Positions 29,762 to 35,620 of a stretch of 39,064 nucleotides of DNA are shown in pieces. The DNA is from a virus. The stretch covers positions 1-39,064 of IMG/VR virus record IMGVR_UViG_3300010938_000636; one strand, given 5' to 3'. The notes under the pieces are model-generated. The model saw only the letters and a list, made by a program, of their open reading frames with translations. It was not told the origin of the DNA and ran no database searches. The position numbers and the translations under genes are program-made. Positions within the stretch are counted from its first letter, which is position 1. The number at the start of each line of letters is the position of its first letter.

Positions 29762-29840
29762 ACTGATTTGACTGATTGATTGACTGGCTGACTGACTGAC
29801 TGAAATGACTAAATTGACTTTTAAAATTGATTAAAATTGA
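29762..29840 (+). repeat. GACT/GATT short-repeat tract
   Basis: Tandem and interspersed ACTGATTG, GACTGACT and AAATTGACT units occupy the gap upstream of the promoter at 29844. No frame is open. It may be a spacer or upstream element; its role is unknown. Confidence 0.6.
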
Positions 29841-29843
29841 CTA

Positions 29844-29872
29844 TTGACAAGCATAATATATTATGATATAAT
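29844..29872 (+). promoter_or_regulatory. Consensus sigma70 promoter with extended -10
   Basis: TTGACA (29844-29849), exactly 17 bp, and TATAAT (29867-29872), preceded by TATGA, give a perfect 12/12 match. It would start a new transcript about 38 bp before the next gene. Confidence 0.85.
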
Positions 29873-29916
29873 ATCACTTGAAAATCAAAAAAAAGATAAA
29901 AGAAAAAAGGAGAAAG

Positions 29917-30171
29917 ATGGAACCCACCAAGGCAATGATTAAAGATTGGCAAAAAAGGTTAACTGAAAAATTAAAAGTCCCAATTAAGGTAACTGGAGGA
30001 GCATATAGGGGTTATGATGTCTCCCTTGATTTTGATAAAAAGACCCAGAAATTCATAGTTGATATTTATACTCCAATGAGAATAAATCCGTTAAGAGAAG
30101 CCAGAGCTTTTGCTTATATTGTTGAACTTATTAAGAAACAACCCGAATATAGAACCTTAAAAACTAAATAA
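29917..30171 (+). CDS. Hypothetical small protein, 84 aa
   Basis: I start at ATG 29917 after AAAAAGGAGAAAG, although an upstream TTG is in frame. The product (MEPTKAMIKDWQKRLTEKLK) has a basic helix, two strands (YDVSLDFDKKTQKFIVDIYT) and a helical end (ARAFAYIVELIKKQPEY). It is expressed from the strong promoter at 29844. Unknown family. Confidence 0.65.
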   Translation: MEPTKAMIKDWQKRLTEKLKVPIKVTGGAYRGYDVSLDFDKKTQKFIVDIYTPMRINPLREARAFAYIVELIKKQPEYRTLKTK

Positions 30172-30173
30172 TT

Positions 30174-30322
30174 GCTGGGTGCTTTACTGTAGATCCGAGC
30201 CATTTTAAGCCGATTGAGGTTAACCGATTGAGGCTGATAATGGAGCAACTCGGGTAGGTAAAGCGATAAAGTGGGCTTAACCGAAGTGGTTCTCAGGAGA
30301 TAGGTTAAAGTACCAGCCCAGC
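30174..30322 (+). ncRNA. Structured RNA element A (candidate)
   Basis: A 149-nt intergenic segment. GCTGGG/CCCAGC (30174-30179, 30317-30322) closes it. GCTTTAC/GTAAAGC (30181-30187, 30258-30264), CCGAG/CTCGG (30195-30199, 30249-30253) and CCATT/AATGG form one arm, with a TTAACC/GGTTAA arm beside it. CCGATTGAGG occurs twice in tandem inside. No open frame. Confidence 0.6.
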
Positions 30323-30325
30323 TTG

Positions 30326-30448
30326 TTTCTGTTCTGATAAGGTAGGATGGAGAAGCGACTTTTAAAGGTCAAATAGAACCTGCCTGAAAAGATAAAAGAT
30401 AGGAGGTTAGCACCAACGCTTCCCTGTCCTACTTTATTAGAACAGAAA
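30326..30448 (+). ncRNA. Structured RNA element B, long hairpin over the next SD
   Basis: TTTCTGTTCT/AGAACAGAAA (30326-30335, 30439-30448), AAGGTAGGA/TCCTACTTT (about 30339-30347, 30427-30435) and GAAGCG/CGCTTC (30352-30357, 30417-30422) stack into one long hairpin. The 3' arm ends in the first bases of the AAAGGAGG SD of the next gene, so it could control translation. Confidence 0.62.
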
Positions 30449-30461
30449 GGAGGTGATTACA

Positions 30462-30950
30462 TTGCCAAATTGGTGCTCTAACTCATTGGAGGTCAGGGGT
30501 AAAAAAGAGTTAGTGGATGAGTTTAAGAAAAGGGCAAGTAGTGTTTACCAATATGACACGGGAGAAGTAGAAACGGCTTTATCACTTGCTAAATTTTACC
30601 CTGAACCAGATTATACAAAAATAAAGGTTAAAAGCACTTTCCCAGAAATCACAAAAAGAAAATACGCCAAAAAAGGTCAAGAATGGTGGGACTGGAGAGT
30701 CCAAAACTGGGGAACTAAATGGGATGTAGAAGCTGAAATTGTGAAAGAGGAAGAATTTAAGAATGGGAATAAAGTTATTGTTTTTAACTTTGATAGTGCT
30801 TGGTCACCGCCAGTGGAATGGTTAAAAAAGGTTGCTAAAGATTATCCTGGACTTTCCTTCAAACTAAAATATGAGGAACCAGGCGTAGGGTTTAGAGGCG
30901 TAGCCCAAGCAATCAATGGTGAGACAAGCGACCAGTGCTTTGAATATTAA
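30462..30950 (+). CDS. YubB/DUF1281-like (Api92-type) protein
   Basis: Starts at TTG 30462, with AAAGGAGGTG 7 bases upstream. The residues PNWCSNSLEVRG at the N-terminus, VQNWGTKWD in the middle, FDSAWSPPVEWLKKVAKDYP and YEEPGVGFRG near the end match plasmid/phage YubB and Api92 proteins with a ferredoxin-like domain. Length 162. Relatives are widespread on mobile DNA and have no established activity. The TTG start plus the structured leader suggest tight translational control. Confidence 0.85.
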   Translation: MPNWCSNSLEVRGKKELVDEFKKRASSVYQYDTGEVETALSLAKFYPEPDYTKIKVKSTFPEITKRKYAKKGQEWWDWRVQNWGTKWDVEAEIVKEEEFKNGNKVIVFNFDSAWSPPVEWLKKVAKDYPGLSFKLKYEEPGVGFRGVAQAINGETSDQCFEY

Positions 30951-30957
30951 GGTATCA

Positions 30958-30990
30958 GCCTTTGTTATCCTACAAGGCTCCAACAAAGGC
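30958..30990 (+). ncRNA. Conserved-loop hairpin H6
   Basis: GCCTTTGTT (30958-30966) pairs with AACAAAGGC (30982-30990). The loop contains TCCTACAAGGCTC, the most divergent member of the family, flanked by an A-C mismatch. Confidence 0.75.
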
Positions 30991-31030
30991 ACTTATCAAA
31001 ATCAGGAATAATAAAAAAGGGGTGGGAAAA

Positions 31031-31180
31031 ATGACAGCCAAAAAACCAGTTAAGACAGAAAAACGGTTAATCAAAATAAAATTGTTTAAGACCTGGGCTG
31101 ATATTAAAGACTTTGAAAAGGAAATTGAGTTATTTAATGAGGCTAATAAAGGAATAATTGAGGTAGAAATACTTAATTAA
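31031..31180 (+). CDS. Hypothetical small protein, 49 aa
   Basis: ATG 31031 follows AAAGGGGTGGGAAAA. The product has a Lys-rich start (MTAKKPVKTEKRLIKIKLFK) and an acidic helix (WADIKDFEKEIELFNEANKG). Unknown. A clear SD supports it. Confidence 0.58.
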   Translation: MTAKKPVKTEKRLIKIKLFKTWADIKDFEKEIELFNEANKGIIEVEILN

Positions 31181-31213
31181 AAAAACAAACTTTAAGAAAG
31201 GGGGTGAGAAAGA

Positions 31214-31708
31214 ATGAGGGTCGAAAATAGCCTTAACCCAAATTGTTCCGAAGCAGTATTCCGTTTCTACACGCTTGACCCAAAGAAAATCCAGGCAATT
31301 TTACAGGCAATCGCAGACGAAGTTGGGGCTTTTAATGCTGATGGTGGAGTTAAAGAGTTTGTGGGTCAAAAAATTCCTTTGTTTAAGACGGCTCAGGAAT
31401 ACGATAGCGGATGGAGTGAAAAAGGAAGACCAAGTTATAGTGGTGGCACATATAAGAAAACTCTGTTAACGGCTTGTGCTGGTTTGGGTGACAATGAGGC
31501 AGTTATCACAATTGAGGAAGATAAAGGGGCTTTTGTCTTAAACATTGGGAATAATGACATAGTAGAAGATAAAACTGGCTGGGTTGAGAAGATTAAAAAA
31601 ATGGGAATTAAGGTTGTTGAGGCAGAAGGTGGGACGAAAGAGAGTGAGGAATTGAAAGAAGAATACGCAAGAGATTGTACTTGTGGAATTACCTTTGGGT
31701 TTCAATAA
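31214..31708 (+). CDS. Conserved protein, paralogue of the gene at 17813
   Basis: ATG 31214 follows AAAGGGGGTGAGAAAGA. Its N-terminus NSLNPNCSEAVFRFYTLDPK matches FSLNPNCSETVYRFRKVDTS of the minus-strand protein at 17813. The rest is 164 residues with a Gly/Lys-rich middle and an acidic end (IKVVEAEGGTKESEELKEEYARD), then CTCGITFGFQ. Function unknown. The same domain on both arms suggests it matters to the element. Confidence 0.68.
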   Translation: MRVENSLNPNCSEAVFRFYTLDPKKIQAILQAIADEVGAFNADGGVKEFVGQKIPLFKTAQEYDSGWSEKGRPSYSGGTYKKTLLTACAGLGDNEAVITIEEDKGAFVLNIGNNDIVEDKTGWVEKIKKMGIKVVEAEGGTKESEELKEEYARDCTCGITFGFQ

Positions 31709-31710
31709 TT

Positions 31711-31771
31711 TGACTGCTTCCGCCATGCTTCCCAAATTCAACTTCTGTTGGGAAGCATGCGAAAGGAGTCA
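31711..31771 (+). promoter_or_regulatory. Hairpin that can mask the SD of the next gene
   Basis: CATGCTTCCCAA/TTGGGAAGCATG (31724-31735, 31748-31759) is a perfect 12-bp stem. TGACT (31711-31715) pairs with AGTCA (31767-31771), and the bases between include AAAGGAG, which would be partly paired. Confidence 0.65.
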
Positions 31772-31774
31772 AAT

Positions 31775-32002
31775 ATGAAATACAAAATACCAAAATGCCC
31801 AAATTGTGGGAAAGAGTTAAAAGCCGTTTGGGAAAATGATTATAGGACTTATATCTTTAATCCGAAAACGGGTAGATATGACGAAAGTGAATACCGAGGA
31901 GAAATTGAAACCAGATGTCCAGAATGCGAAATTGATGTAGGAGAAATTTTTGAAGAAGGGGCTTGTAATTATCAAGCAGAAGAGGAAAAGGAGGAAAAGT
32001 GA
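31775..32002 (+). CDS. Zinc-ribbon protein, 75 aa
   Basis: I start at ATG 31775 (MKYKIPKCPNCGKELKA), after AAAGGAG, and not at the upstream in-frame ATG within the hairpin. CPNC and CPEC form a zinc ribbon around residues 8-50, followed by an acidic Glu/Lys end. Partner unknown. Its stop overlaps the start of the 28-residue membrane peptide. Confidence 0.7.
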   Translation: MKYKIPKCPNCGKELKAVWENDYRTYIFNPKTGRYDESEYRGEIETRCPECEIDVGEIFEEGACNYQAEEEKEEK

Positions 32003-32085
32003 TATCAAAGTATTATCTTGTATTCGCTATTGGTTTTATTTTAGGTTCCTTATTACAAATTTTAAGGCGACACTATGAAAACTAA
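31999..32085 (+). CDS. Single-span membrane micropeptide, 28 aa
   Basis: GTG 31999 lies just after AAAAGGAGGAAAA, overlapping the previous stop (GTGA). The product is MISKYYLVFAIGFILGSLLQ plus a basic LRRHYEN-type end, a membrane helix with C-terminal positive charge. It overlaps the radical SAM start by 11 bases. Small phage membrane peptides of this type are often regulatory or toxic; unknown here. Confidence 0.55.
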   Translation: MISKYYLVFAIGFILGSLLQILRRHYEN

Positions 32086-32944
32086 AAATACGCCAGAAGG
32101 ATTAGTATTTTATGATCCAAAAACTTATACCACCGTTAGGCTTAATAGGGAAGAAAGCCGAAAGTTAGGAATTAAGAAATTTCCAAAAGATACCCCGCCA
32201 GAGGTTGTCCATTTAGAAATTTCTGACAGGTGTAATCTAAATTGTCCTTATTGTTATGTCAGGGGTAAAAGAGGAAGAGAGTTATCAACCGCTGAGTGGG
32301 TGAGAATAATTAAAGACTTAGCTGATACTGGAGTTTTCCAAGTAACCTTTGGCGGTGGTGAGCCGACAATGAGAGAAGATTTGGAGGAGCTTGCTTTATA
32401 TGCTAAAGCTTGTAAGTTGACCTTATGTATGACTTCCAATGGGCTTAGGATCCCAGAAATAAAACCTTCTGTCCTGAAACTATTTGATCAGATCAATGTG
32501 AGTTGGCATAGACAAGCGGGTTTTGTCCGAGCGTTAGCGTATTTGAAAGATTGTCATGTACGAAGGGGCATTAACTTTGTTTTAAGCAAACAATATGAGA
32601 AAGACCTTGGTTTTATTAAACAGGTATCTAAACAATATGGGGCTGAAATTTTGTTTTTAACTTATAAAGCAGTTAATCAAGATATAAATAATCAGATATC
32701 AGCAAAACAAGTCTTTAAAGAGGCTTTAAAGGCTTTTAAAGAGCATTTAAAAGTCGCAGTTGACGGAATGACCTGTGGTACTTGTTTAGCTGGCAAAAGA
32801 TTTTGTGATATTGATAGTTTAGGGAATGTGATGGTTTGCTCCTTTATCAGGAAACCAATAGGTAATCTTTTGGAAGAACCATTTAAGAAAATATGGGCGA
32901 GAAGAAATAAAAATATAAGTTGCCCATATGTAAGGAGGTGGTAA
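32075..32944 (+). CDS. Radical SAM protein with SPASM-like C-terminus
   Basis: The 289-residue protein carries CNLNCPYC (53-60; the CxxxCxxC iron-sulfur site) and GGGEP (93-97; SAM binding). Its Cys-rich C-terminus has CGTCLAGKRFCDID, VMVCSFIRKPIGNL and ISCPY, typical of SPASM/twitch-type auxiliary cluster domains. Such enzymes modify peptides or cofactors. ATG 32075 has only a weak AAGGCG SD and overlaps the preceding peptide gene. No obvious precursor peptide is adjacent. Its substrate may be a small operon-encoded protein, a nucleotide or host tRNA; unknown. Confidence 0.88.
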   Translation: MKTKNTPEGLVFYDPKTYTTVRLNREESRKLGIKKFPKDTPPEVVHLEISDRCNLNCPYCYVRGKRGRELSTAEWVRIIKDLADTGVFQVTFGGGEPTMREDLEELALYAKACKLTLCMTSNGLRIPEIKPSVLKLFDQINVSWHRQAGFVRALAYLKDCHVRRGINFVLSKQYEKDLGFIKQVSKQYGAEILFLTYKAVNQDINNQISAKQVFKEALKAFKEHLKVAVDGMTCGTCLAGKRFCDIDSLGNVMVCSFIRKPIGNLLEEPFKKIWARRNKNISCPYVRRW

Positions 32945-32946
32945 AA

Positions 32947-33108
32947 ATGAAAAAATTTAGTGTTAGATGGAGTGAGATTCACTCCGTAATTGTTGAAGCA
33001 AAAGATGAAATTGAAGCCAAAGAAAAAGCAATGGATGGTGATATTATTAGTGATGAAAGTGCTGAATTGGAGAGTGGCAGTTTGGATGCTATTGAAATAA
33101 AAGAATAA
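32947..33108 (+). CDS. DpnD/PcfM-like small protein
   Basis: I start at ATG 32947 after AAGGAGGTGGTAAAA. MKKFSVRWSEIHSVIVEAKD and the Glu/Ala helix (EIEAKEKAMDGD) match the small DpnD/PcfM family found on conjugative elements and phages. Function is unknown. It follows the radical SAM gene by 2 bases. Confidence 0.72.
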   Translation: MKKFSVRWSEIHSVIVEAKDEIEAKEKAMDGDIISDESAELESGSLDAIEIKE

Positions 33109-33129
33109 AAAAAGAAAGAGAGGGAAAAG

Positions 33130-33243
33130 GTGGTAAAAACAGTAATAATCTACAATGTCAAAAAAAGTGAAAAGGATATTTGTCTCCATAGAACTTATGA
33201 AGGGGCTAAAAAATGCCAAAAGGTTGGGGTGGAAAAATACTGA
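33130..33243 (+). CDS. Possible micropeptide, 37 aa
   Basis: GTG 33130 follows AGGGAAAAG. The sequence starts MVKTVIIYNVKKSEKDICLH and ends GVEKY. It could be a real gene because it fills a gap in a packed operon and has an alternating strand pattern. Weak SD. Low confidence. Confidence 0.35.
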   Translation: MVKTVIIYNVKKSEKDICLHRTYEGAKKCQKVGVEKY

Positions 33244-33287
33244 AGGAACTGGCGACAGAGGATTTATTAGAGGATATTGAGGAATAA
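33213..33287 (+). CDS. Possible micropeptide, 24 aa
   Basis: ATG 33213 follows GAAGGGG. The product MPKGWGGKILKELATEDLLE ends DIEE and is a short amphipathic acidic helix. It overlaps the previous candidate in another frame; at most one may be used. Confidence 0.3.
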   Translation: MPKGWGGKILKELATEDLLEDIEE

Positions 33288-33333
33288 AAAACTGAAGAAA
33301 AGAAAAAAGTTAAATAGAAAGGAGGTGGGAAAA

Positions 33334-33528
33334 ATGGAACTTCAAACAAGAGTAATAAACAAAGAGAAAAAGAGACTATACGAGTATAAAACAATTGAAG
33401 TTAAAGGGAAAACATTAAAGGGATGGAAAATAGCAACTTATTGGAATGGTTTTACTGGGGCGCCCGATGTTTTTCTCTATCCTGAAACTGGAGAACTCCA
33501 AATTAGAGTGAGGAGACCAATTGAGTAA
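33334..33528 (+). CDS. Hypothetical small protein, 64 aa
   Basis: ATG 33334 follows AAAGGAGGTGGGAAAA. MELQTRVINKEKKRLYEYKT begins a beta-rich protein (KGWKIATYWNGFTGAPDVFL). Unknown. It is followed by hairpin H5. Confidence 0.62.
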   Translation: MELQTRVINKEKKRLYEYKTIEVKGKTLKGWKIATYWNGFTGAPDVFLYPETGELQIRVRRPIE

Positions 33529-33534
33529 AATCTT

Positions 33535-33565
33535 GGCTTGCTATCCTATACGGCTCTGGCAAGCC
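33535..33565 (+). ncRNA. Conserved-loop hairpin H5
   Basis: GGCTTGC (33535-33541) pairs with GCAAGCC (33559-33565), extended by T-G and A-T pairs. The 13-nt loop is TCCTATACGGCTC. Confidence 0.85.
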
Positions 33566-33586
33566 ACAAGAAGGGGGGTGATAAAA

Positions 33587-33820
33587 ATGAAAAGCCAAAA
33601 ATTGATTTGTCCTCATTGCGGGGCAGATTTAGAAAAGGAGGGAGGAGTAATCAATGTCCAGAGTGGGTATCATACTTACAATGTAAGGATAAAGAATAAG
33701 GTAGCAATGGACTACGAAAGTGAAGAATTTGAGGCGGATGGAAACGTAAATGATTTTGTTTGTGGGCGGTGTGAGGAGGACATTCGAGATTATTTAGAAA
33801 GTCAAGGAGTAATGTTATAA
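33587..33820 (+). CDS. Zinc-ribbon protein, 77 aa
   Basis: I start at ATG 33587 after AAGGGGGGTGATAAA. CPHC (about 8-11) and CGRC (about 60-63) form the zinc site around a strand-rich centre (INVQSGYHTYNVRIKNKVAM). The acidic end is DIRDYLESQGVML. Unknown function. Confidence 0.68.
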   Translation: MKSQKLICPHCGADLEKEGGVINVQSGYHTYNVRIKNKVAMDYESEEFEADGNVNDFVCGRCEEDIRDYLESQGVML

Positions 33821-33851
33821 GTCTTCCTGACTTAGAAAGGGGGTGAGAAGA

Positions 33852-34349
33852 ATGTTAGAGCAAATAGTGCCTCAAAACGCACAAGCCTATCGGGCTTTGG
33901 AAATTGCTATAGCGGGACATTTGTCAATTAAATTTATTGGTGGAAGTGAAGCGGAAATGCTTAAGAATTATGCTGTTAAAAACGGGTTAATAGCCTTTGC
34001 TTTTAAGCCTTGCCCTTGTGGAAATTTTGGAGATGTAGGACGAGAATGTGTTTGCTTACCAAAAGAAATCACAGCATATCAAAAGGAAATCAATTCGGTA
34101 AAGACTGACATGACGGTAAAAGTAATAAGACCTACGGCAGAAGCAATTGTTAATTTTCTAAAAACAGACAAAGAATTGACAAAAGAGGCTTTGGACTTGT
34201 TAAAAACAATGTGTGAGAAGAGATATCTAAACACAGAAGAAGCCGAGAGCATAATCAAAGTAGCAAAGACTATAGCAAAGATGGATGGTTGGGCGAAGGT
34301 AAAAGCAGAGCATATAGCAGAAGCATATCAGTATGCTTGTAGAGAGTAA
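33852..34349 (+). CDS. Miniature Mg-chelatase/ComM-like protein lacking the ATPase core
   Basis: ATG 33852 follows AAAGGGGGTGAGAAGA. The 165 residues align in pieces with YifB/ComM. PQNAQAYRALEIAIAGHLSIKFIGG corresponds to the segment leading into Walker A, but GPPGSGKT is replaced by GGSEAEML. KPCPCGNFGDVGRECVC (52-68) is the ComM Cys motif. AESIIKVAKTIAKMDGWAKVKAEHIAEAYQY (131-161) is the C-terminal helical lid domain. Walker B and most of the AAA+ core are absent. It may bind nucleic acid or host ComM rather than act as a helicase. Confidence 0.78.
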   Translation: MLEQIVPQNAQAYRALEIAIAGHLSIKFIGGSEAEMLKNYAVKNGLIAFAFKPCPCGNFGDVGRECVCLPKEITAYQKEINSVKTDMTVKVIRPTAEAIVNFLKTDKELTKEALDLLKTMCEKRYLNTEEAESIIKVAKTIAKMDGWAKVKAEHIAEAYQYACRE

Positions 34350-34382
34350 AAATAGATTGAGATAAAGAAAAGGGTGATAAAA

Positions 34383-34550
34383 ATGAAAAAAGAAAATTGG
34401 GGAAAAATCATCCCCCATTTTTATAAAAGAAATGTGGAGAGTGCGGGAATTCAAAAAAATTGTCCGCATAAAAGAATTAAAAAAGGGAAATATCCCGATG
34501 GTTCGCCCAGGAATGTATGTTTAGATTGTGGGCAAATGAGGAAATCTTGA
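34383..34550 (+). CDS. Small zinc-binding protein, 55 aa
   Basis: ATG 34383 follows AAAAGGGTGATAAA. CPHKRIKKGKYPDG and VCLDCG (Cys/His ligands) form a compact zinc site after an amphipathic N-terminal helix. The product ends RKS. Unknown. Confidence 0.6.
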   Translation: MKKENWGKIIPHFYKRNVESAGIQKNCPHKRIKKGKYPDGSPRNVCLDCGQMRKS

Positions 34551-34583
34551 AGTTAAGCTATAAGTTAATAGATACAAAATGCT

Positions 34584-34991
34584 ATGAAAATAGAAAACGC
34601 AAAAAAAGCGGTTGAAATTGCTAAAAAATTAGTTTTAGACTGGGATAAGGAACATGTAATTGCTTTAATTTTGGATAATGCCTACAACTTGAAAAAGGCA
34701 GAAATAATAAGCATAGGGACAGTAAATGCCAGTCTTATTCACCCACGAGAGGTTTACAGACCTGCGGTAAAATACAATGCAGTTGGGCTGATGCTATTAC
34801 ACAATCATCCGACGAATAATATCAAACCTTCCCAGGAAGATTTGCTTATCACCAAAAAATTAATAAGGGTAGGAAAAATTTTGGGTATTGTATTGCTTGA
34901 TCACATTGTTTTTTGTCAAAAGTCTAAATTTTATTCAATGAAGCAACACCAAGATTCAAACTTGCTTAAATTTCAAACTACAGCAGATTGA
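34584..34991 (+). CDS. Second RadC-like JAB/MPN protein
   Basis: Like the protein at 27127, this 135-residue protein has the JAMM core: DKEHVIALILDN, SIGTVNASLIHPREVY and LLHNHPTNNIKPSQED, with His73, His75 and Asp86 as ligands. PSGDPxPS is changed to PTNNIKPS. It lacks the standard strong SD. The terminator at 35072-35104 follows, so it ends an operon. The two copies share about one third of residues by eye and are ancient paralogues. Confidence 0.88.
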   Translation: MKIENAKKAVEIAKKLVLDWDKEHVIALILDNAYNLKKAEIISIGTVNASLIHPREVYRPAVKYNAVGLMLLHNHPTNNIKPSQEDLLITKKLIRVGKILGIVLLDHIVFCQKSKFYSMKQHQDSNLLKFQTTAD

Positions 34992-35071
34992 AAAAGTTAA
35001 AAAAGATTAATTGAAGATAAATGAAAACATTTAAGGTTTTCTAAAGGCTTTAAGAGGCTTAAAATCAATAA

Positions 35072-35104
35072 AAAAAGTCAAGCCGTTTTGAGACTTGACT
35101 TTTT
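35072..35104 (+). terminator. Strong, probably bidirectional, intrinsic terminator
   Basis: AAAAAGTCAAG (35072-35082) and CTTGACTTTTT (35094-35104) form an 11-bp stem with an 11-nt loop and T-run on both strands. It closes the operon that ends with the RadC-like gene. Confidence 0.9.
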
Positions 35105-35570
35105 GACAGAGGCATAGTAGAATATGCCAAGGGCAACAATGTTAATATACCATATCTTTCGCATGAAAGTCAAGTTTTTATTAAACAAATATGTCCAATA
35201 TCCCAACAGCCAAGGGCAACGTAAGTCCAGCATGAGGCTTTAAACAAGGGCTGGCGGCTCACGAGGCACGACCGACCGACGGGAATGTCACAGAGCTGAA
35301 AGGCAATAATGCGTAATGGCATTTGCTAGGAGACATGCACCTTCGGTGTTTTGGAGGGAGTCTCCCCCGAAGTAAAAAAACTTCGGCTGAAGTAAAACAC
35401 TGTTTTATAAAACCTTTTTGGGGGGTAGGGGGGCAACGGCTTCTCCACACTCTCTCCCTCTGGGAATGTAGCATTTAGGTGGTTGATGATTTAGAGAATA
35501 AGGAAGAACCTGAAACAAATGTATGTTGGACAACCAGAACGTAATACATAAAGAATAAAATATAAAAATA
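35105..35570 (+). other. Non-coding region with GC-rich, structured core
   Basis: No gene with an SD is seen. GCCAAGGGCAAC occurs twice (35126-35137, 35209-35220). The section from about 35215 to 35480 is far more GC-rich than its surroundings and holds hairpins: CCGAAG/CTTCGG near 35370, CACC-TTC-GGTG near 35339, and a GCAATAATGC/GCATTTGC stem near 35304-35325. It may be a non-coding RNA or an inserted segment. Confidence 0.5.
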
Positions 35571-35578
35571 ATTGAGAA

Positions 35579-35607
35579 TTGCTTTTATTCAAATAGTATG
35601 ATATAAT
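35579..35607 (+). promoter_or_regulatory. Promoter of the RadA-like gene
   Basis: TTGCTT (35579-35584), 17 bp and TATAAT (35602-35607), preceded by TATGA (extended -10), lie 14 bases before the TTG start. Confidence 0.72.
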
Positions 35608-35620
35608 ATAAAGGAAGAGA

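Noticed and set aside
32947-33108. Precursor peptide for the radical SAM enzyme
   Set aside because: The sequence fits the DpnD/PcfM pattern and has no leader/core layout.
28121-33565. Integron-like attC cassettes (each small gene plus hairpin)
   Set aside because: No GTTRRRY core sites or integrase are visible; loops, not stem ends, are conserved.
35259-35474. 71-codon minus-strand frame in the GC-rich island
   Set aside because: Low-complexity Arg/Ser/Pro/Cys product, no SD and no family-like motif; more likely structured non-coding DNA.
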